NCBI GenBank assembly: GCA_029959085.1
Contig: JARWIR010000003.1
Coordinates: 25,807,505 to 25,871,504, forward strand
DNA from: Nemophila menziesii
Lineage: Eukaryota; Streptophyta; Magnoliopsida; Boraginales; Hydrophyllaceae
DNA length: 64,000 nt
Reading direction: 5' to 3'
Numbering within the stretch: position 1 is the first letter of the stretch; each line of letters opens with the position of its first letter. Below the pieces are notes generated by a model. The model was not told the origin of the DNA and did not search any database. It saw only the letters and a program-made list of their open reading frames with translations. A program made the translations under genes and the position numbers. Shown here piece after piece: positions 58,366 through 64,000 of this stretch.

Positions 58366-59925
58366 CCTCGCTAACACTACACAAAAAGACTAAGTAATTA
58401 CTTAGATTGTTGCTTAATAAATAGAGATAGCTTTGAATTTAAATCTGCAAAACCCAAGCTCACCTGAAATCCCGAAACAGGTATGTGTTAAATGAACTTA
58501 TATGGTATTCAAGCCGATTTAGAAAAAGGTATGTGTTGAAATGGACACCACAAATCTAAAGAAAAAGGAAAAATATATATGTTTAACAACATGAGCTTTT
58601 TTAAGGAAAAGAGCTGAAAAACAAAAGTTGTAATGGATAATGAGTAATTTTTAGTTTCCATCTTAAACTTCTCAATATTGCATTGAAAAACTTATCTGCA
58701 ACAAACATAGATTGTACACCACTAATGTATATGTATATGATATATAGTAATCAACATAAAATCTATTTTTAAAACTACACCACTCCCCAATACTTTCTTT
58801 AATATGATTTGGAATGGAGTGTATTGACTTGTAACTTAATTACAATCTCGGTTTTGGGTCCCACTCTAACATCAAAGGCGCAATCAAATCTCAAGAACAC
58901 TTGATATCTTTCTGTAACTTCGTTTTCCTTTTAGTTACAAACTTGTTTTATTACTATCTGTTTAAAATTAGGCTCCGCAATAAAGTATAATGTTTTTTGC
59001 TCCAAACTGATGTTCTGTTTTAACGGAATGAAAAATGTATCGCCTTAACGGAATGAAAAATGGTTCAACTTTTCCAATTTAATATCTTTCTCACAGGGCT
59101 TCAATGGACTATTAACCTCTTTATCACTCAATTGAGCTTCAGAAACTTGTTTCATGTAACCTAAAGATATCGATAACAACAACAATTCTGAAGACTCTTC
59201 TGTGACAAAACTGCCATGGTCAACATTTTTTGTATTATGGTATCTATCACTTCTTTTAATTGAATATCTTCATACTCACCATCAGTTTCTTTGCAATTAT
59301 GGTATCTATCACTGATCGGTAGAGATATAAAAACTAAGTAGAGTATGTATTGCGGGTCACCTTTGGCTGGTCTCCCCTATTTCCCAAATTAGAGGGTGAT
59401 GCTTGTATATATGTATTTTTTTCATTTAGAGTTTTGTTTGATATGTTTAAAAGAAGGTTTTGACTTGTCTGAAAGAATGAGTATCTACTTTTTGAGGTTG
59501 CAAATTCTTGTTCAGATAAAAGGTGGAGTTAGAAACACTGAGGAATCTGATAATTCTTGTTTTATACTATATATTTTAATTAATTCATGGAAAAAAATAT
59601 AGTACAATTCATTCCAAAAAAATCAAGATCCCTGATTCGAGATGTTTAATTTATAGCTCTCAACCATAAATCTGCTCTATGTTGGCAAGGATCCTAACAC
59701 TATAAAATATGACATCAGATTTCAAGTGTTTCGAAACATCATAAATTTGAGAATATCAAAAAGAAGAAAGATAATCTTACTAATTTGACACAACTTTTAA
59801 CCAAAACAAATTCAACCATAAACACTGCATATAGCTACTACTAATGTTGATCGCAATTACATTATCAGAGAGTTAATCAAAAACACGAAATTAATATATA
59901 ACATAACATAGTAACTCTTCTTAAA
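58366..59925. other. Spacer between kinase copy and F-box gene, unit B
   Basis: Matches 25296-27240 closely up to about 59330 and again from about 59440. It lacks the 26330-26820 segment of unit A and instead has GCGGGTCACCTTTGGCTGG near 59353. No gene; the ORF at 59396-59602 has no counterpart in the other units. Confidence 0.6.
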
Positions 59926-59929
59926 CTAA

Positions 59930-60991
59930 CTAATTAAGAGAAACTAAACTCTCCTGGTAAAGCATACCACAATCACCTTTTAATCCAAACCTTGTAAACT
60001 CATGAGGTGAATCAAGGGAAAAAGAGGCAATATCTCCAATATCAGATACACACAAAATTTCAGTTTCATCTCTCCACAACAAATGAGGACGATACACCAT
60101 TATATTTTCAAACGGGCCCACTCTAACTTTTCTACTCCAACTTTTCACCACCCCATATTCCTTCATCACCCATATATCAATAAATTGTTGAATACCATTG
60201 TTATAACGATAATCAAACACACTCAAACAATCCTTCACCACTTTAATATTTTTCCATAAACTCTTACCAAAAGTTTCATTCGGAAAATTCATCTCTCCAA
60301 ACACTTCCTTGTTCAAATCAAATGTAATTATGGAGTCTTCATGTCCGTTCAAAGTCTTAGATACCCAATGCAATACTCCATTTAAAGGTGCTCCTGGAGC
60401 ATACATTTGTGGAAACTCAAACTTTATTTTTTTCCATGAATTAGTACTAAGATTGTATACCCCAGTTATGTCTCTATTTTTTTCATTTACCAAAAACGTA
60501 ACAACTTTATACTCGTTTTTCCCAGAATCGAAGCCTAATCCAAATGCTTCTACATAAACCTTGCTTTTGCTTATGGATTTGAAAGAGTATGGGCAAGGAA
60601 GCACTTTAAAATCTCTAGTGGCTGGATTAGCTAAAACAATGTTTCGTTTATCTGAGAAACAAATCAAGCCATTACAAGGCAATGAAACCTCGGGGATTTT
60701 ACCATTCAACACATCTACATACCTTTGAACGAAGGTGTAAGGTATCTCGAAATTTGAGGAGATTCGAGTAAGTGATTCAGGTGAATGAAAGGACAACAAT
60801 TCTTCTTTGTGAACAAACCGGTTAATTAAAACACATTCAGCTTTGTTTTGTTTTAGGTGCAAGCTGATGAAATTAGGGCTTTTTATCAAACGAGACCAAG
60901 CTTTCGAAACACACTTGAAACGCACCAATGACTTTACAGGCAACTTCACTAGAATCTCGACAGTCAAATCTTCAGGTAAAGTTTTTTCCAT
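59930..60991 (-). CDS. F-box protein with F-box-associated domain (unit B, minus strand)
   Basis: A 353-residue intact protein starting MEKTLPEDLTVEILVKLPVK. F-box at about residues 4-45; FBA-type region with CNGLICFSDKRNIVLANPAT, FGLGFDSGKNEYKVV, STNSWKKIKFEFPQMYAPGA and a C terminus DSPHEFTRFGLKGDCGMLYQ. Expected role: SCF ubiquitin-ligase substrate adaptor. It has a divergent segment PYSFKSISKSKVYVEA where the others have FFASSKHEV, and LVNEKNRDITG instead of MEYEKKKDITG, so the putative target-facing surface varies among copies. An in-frame ATG at 61037-61039 lies in the leader intron and is rejected as the start. The truncated copy at 27262 is its closest relative over the shared part. 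Confidence 0.92.
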   Translation of the reverse strand: MEKTLPEDLTVEILVKLPVKSLVRFKCVSKAWSRLIKSPNFISLHLKQNKAECVLINRFVHKEELLSFHSPESLTRISSNFEIPYTFVQRYVDVLNGKIPEVSLPCNGLICFSDKRNIVLANPATRDFKVLPCPYSFKSISKSKVYVEAFGLGFDSGKNEYKVVTFLVNEKNRDITGVYNLSTNSWKKIKFEFPQMYAPGAPLNGVLHWVSKTLNGHEDSIITFDLNKEVFGEMNFPNETFGKSLWKNIKVVKDCLSVFDYRYNNGIQQFIDIWVMKEYGVVKSWSRKVRVGPFENIMVYRPHLLWRDETEILCVSDIGDIASFSLDSPHEFTRFGLKGDCGMLYQESLVSLN

Positions 60992-61004
60992 TTTTGCAAG
61001 CTCA

Positions 61005-61373
61005 CTGCAAATATTACATGAATAATAATAAAAATTCAAAAATCAAAAATCAACTCTTTCTTGGGTTAATTTCACTAGCATTTAACTTTGATAACAGTTT
61101 TCTTATCATTTGATTTCCCCATATGATCATCTACTACTATTTTTATAAAATTCCTCAAGCACAATATTACACTGTTAGTTTGTTTACATAATTAAAAATA
61201 TATCAAATGTAAAACTTCAAACAAAATGTTGTGAAACTTTAAAATGTAACTCAAAATTGAGGGTTTATGTGAGCTAAAATTTCTCAAGCAGAAAACAAAA
61301 CTAAAAAGATAATAAATTTATCACAAAATTAACAAGGGAAAATGCTCGTACGTGTGTATAGAGTGAAAATTAC
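61005..61373 (-). other. 5' UTR intron of the unit B F-box(-) gene
   Basis: Minus-strand donor TTTTACAG/GTAATT at 61374/61373 and acceptor TTTGCAG/TGAGCTTGC at 61005/61004, 369 bases. It lacks the retroposed insert. Confidence 0.75.
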
Positions 61374-61640
61374 CTGTAAAATTATGAAGAGATATGGAGG
61401 ATAAGGTGGAGATGATGAACGATGAGGTAATATAACTGCGTTTAGTTCTTTTTCTTTGAAGACGATGAAGACGATGAAGACCTCTGTTCTAGTGTGAATG
61501 TTCGGACCGTTTTGATAAAAGAGTAGCAAGGCCAAAGAGGATTGTGGGCCCTACAGATTTGATTAAAGCGCAGTTAACCAAATAGAATTGTGGACCTACA
61601 GGTTTATGAGAGTATAAGATTTTGGTTGGTCTGCGTTATA
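61374..61640 (-). promoter_or_regulatory. Leader exon and promoter of the unit B F-box(-) gene
   Basis: The minus strand shows GGGCCCACAATCCTC (61540-61553 region), the conserved site II-like element, followed by TCAAAACGGTCCGAACATTC and the leader exon, in which GACGATGAAGAC is repeated (about 61461-61480). A second, degenerate copy of the promoter phrase lies at 61562-61610 (GATTAAAGCGCAGTTAACC, then AATAGAATTGTGGACCTACA), a local tandem duplication not seen in the other copies. Confidence 0.5.
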
Positions 61641-61679
61641 TTTATATCACAGTTTTTCATTTTTTTCTAAAAGTGTTTT

Positions 61680-63717
61680 TTGAAATTTATAAAACTTTTA
61701 GAGGTTTAAAAGCATTTTTATGTATTTAAAAAGAAAAATCACAAACAAACAATAAATGTGTTGACCCAAATTGTTGACAACAATACTGAGGGTAGAATTA
61801 ATATTACCACTCTAAACCTAAATTAGGGGTTATTAGATTTTCAGTGTTGTGATAACTGTGATCAATACGAGCAAGCTAAATGGCAAAAGTTATTTTGCTT
61901 CGAAGATATGTAAAATCTTGTTGGGGTTATCAAGGTTGGACCAAAGGAATTTTTACTCCACTGGAGATAAAATTATAAGGATGAGAAACTGAGCTCTCGA
62001 TTCCTCCACTACGGGATTGGCTTGTCATTGAAATGAGTCTTTTAAAGTGATCGTGGTTTGGTTTATGTACTTTCTGATAAGCACCATTTTAAAGAACTCT
62101 GTGTTTACTTTATAGATCTCAAATGCTTAAATATTAAGGATTTATCAATTATTCTAAGTGTTTGCTTTCCTAGGGCGGTTCTCTTGCTTGAAGGATCACG
62201 TGGTGAGTTGTGGTAAATCCTAGATAGATATGGGGATCCATCTTTGAGAAATATTTTGATAAGATCTAGTGTATGCTTAGTTACCTTGTGTTGACGCTTC
62301 AAGAAATTTATTCTAAAACAAAAATAGAGTAGTCATAATGCTCTAAGTGAAGCTTTACGGTAACCAGTTTAACAGTCTAAAAAAGGGGACCTAATTGATA
62401 ATATAAGTTAAGATCAATCATCGTTAGTTTAGGTGAATTGAGTTAGAAAAGATGTCATGAGTATTTAACATCTTTACACATCTTTTTCCAAAGGAGTTTA
62501 TGTCCTAAATCAATATTTAGATAGAAAACAATCTTGGTCAATATTGTTCTTTTAAATGCTACCTGCCCAATGTCTAAATTCCCTAAAAAAATTGTGAATT
62601 TTTTTAGGACTGGGTTCATATGATCCTTAGCAAGTCGCATGGACAACATGTTAAAGTTTCCAAATCTATTTTGCCTATCTTGTTGTTTTATGTGTCTGGT
62701 TCATACCATATAGTGACTTATTAATATTTTCCTTATAGTTTCCTATATAACAAATGCTCCAAGTTAAACCATATAGATCTCCTCATCTAGATCTATATTC
62801 AAAGAACACGGTCTTGGCATCCACCAAATGTATGACTTGTTCGTGAATGATGGTTTGAGATGATACAAATTTAATGGTGGAAATCTTGGTCAATGGTGAA
62901 TGGGTTCCAAATAATCTTAGACTTTGGATGGAACCCTAAATGACGAATCTATCCTTGACTTTTCCTATTGAACCTACCAGGTCTCAAAGGACGAAAATTG
63001 CTTACTACTAATTGGTTTACAAAACTTAATTAATTTGGTAGTTCCACGCATGGTTTGGTCTACTAAATACAATTTTATTATTAGCAACCTCTATTTAAAA
63101 CTAGCCACTACTAGAACTTATCGCAGTAGAAAGCATGTTATTATCTCCTTATGGACCTTATACAAGTGGTAGTGATATAGTGAGTCAAATAAAGGACTCA
63201 AACAAACGTCTCTTATTACTCATGTGTTTATATTTTGGGACATTACTAGGACTCAAAGATAGAGGCATTAGAGAAATATTACCATTTTTACATGTAGATA
63301 AGTAGTAGCAGATATAATAGCTGCAAATAGGTATATTAGTCACACATTATTTTTCAAGGAAACTATGGTATTCTAAAGTCTTGGTATCTCTAGTTTCCCA
63401 AGAAAAGCTTCTCATTAAAGAATATATATGCTACTCTGTCCTGAGCATAAAATATTATGAACAAGTCGATGAATTGGGGACCAAAGTTAACTATATAGAA
63501 GTTTGGAAACCCTAATAAGGCCATACACCCCCCTCTCATATTTAAGTGTTACATGTTGAGTGTATATCCATTTCAAATCTCATATGGGGTTTAGTATAAG
63601 GTTTTCAAGGAGTACAATACCTAGTATAAAATCTGACAGATAACACAACTTCCCCCACATGATGATGGTAAACCTAAATTGATAACCTGACATCTTTTGT
63701 TCCTTTAGGGACTATTG
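61680..63717 (-). mobile_element. Decayed Ty1/copia region, copy 3
   Basis: Collinear with 34530-38127 apart from the hAT-like element and MITE, both absent here, and with 8690-10805. The minus strand has the reverse transcriptase remnant IHLVDAKTVFFE at about 62790-62830 and RLAKDHMNP near 62610. Continues to the solo-LTR site at 63713-63717 (TATTG). Confidence 0.8.
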
Positions 63718-64000
63718 TGGTGGGTCATAGTGTGATATAAAATTAAGTACTGAAATAAAAGGACCCACAATACCGCAAGTGTACGGTTTTCCAAGTAATA
63801 TCCGATAAATCGGGTTCCATTCTCAGGGACGGATTAGGTACAACTCAAGTATTAATCAAGTAGTAAGAATAATTGTTTAACAGAAAAATAAAATAAAATA
63901 TTTTTGTTTGGTTTTCTAAGATTAAAAGATGGAATAAAATAAATTACTGAAATAAGATAAAGAAAGTAAATAAGATTTAAACTTAAGAAGAGAAAGAGTA
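63718..64000. mobile_element. Start of the LTR seen whole at 38128, cut by the window end
   Basis: TGGTGGGTCATAGTGTGATA matches the first bases of the 38128-39678 LTR, and the match continues to the last base. The insertion site is identical, so both copies descend from one insertion. Whether a full element or a solo LTR is present here cannot be seen. Confidence 0.85.

Overview
This is nuclear DNA of a flowering plant, most likely a eudicot. It is AT-rich. The genes are F-box proteins with an F-box-associated domain and BIR1-like LRR receptor kinases, and the rest is mostly plant transposable elements: L1-type LINEs with RNase H, copia elements, Mutator-like elements (MULEs) with 9-bp target duplications, and hAT-like MITEs with 8-bp target duplications. 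I could not fix the family or species from sequence alone.

The window is built from a tandem segmental duplication. The repeating unit is F-box(-), a decayed copia region of about 7 kb, F-box(+), and BIR1-like kinase(-). F-box(-) copies lie at 2.4-3.5 kb (unit C), 27.3-27.8 kb (unit A, truncated) and 59.9-61.0 kb (unit B). F-box(+) copies lie at 16.8-17.9 kb (A) and 53.1-54.2 kb (B). BIR1-like kinase copies lie at 23.4-25.3 kb (A) and 56.7-58.4 kb (B). Copia-region copies begin at about 8.7, 34.5 and 61.7 kb. The paralogous copies act as empty-site controls for one another, so many insertions can be bounded to the base.

Layout: 1-2.4 kb, RNase H remnant and flanking repeats; 2.4-4.1, F-box gene; 4.2-8.6, a MULE, a hAT fragment and a decayed ORF1-like region; 8.7-15.6, copia region copy 1; 16.2-17.9, F-box gene; 18.4-23.4, LINE with target duplication; 23.4-25.3, kinase pseudogene; 27.3-27.8, F-box pseudogene; 28.5-34.5, a young LTR element without intact genes, carrying an unusual series of small covarying hairpins; 34.5-43.3, copia region copy 2 with a hAT-like element, a MITE and a solo LTR inside; 43.3-50.1, older debris and a long-TIR MULE; 50.3-52.4, a MULE with a minisatellite and a hAT MITE; 52.4-54.2, F-box gene; 54.5-56.4, a MULE inside another MULE; 56.7-58.4, kinase pseudogene with an intact kinase exon; 59.9-61.6, F-box gene; 61.7-64.0, copia region copy 3.

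Four F-box genes look intact (352-358 residues), and all share a 5' UTR intron and a similar promoter with a GGGCC element. As a family they would act as substrate adaptors of SCF ubiquitin ligases. The kinases resemble BIR1, a regulator of BAK1/SOBIR1 immune signalling, but both copies here have damaged ectodomains. No tRNA, rRNA or CRISPR was recognised.
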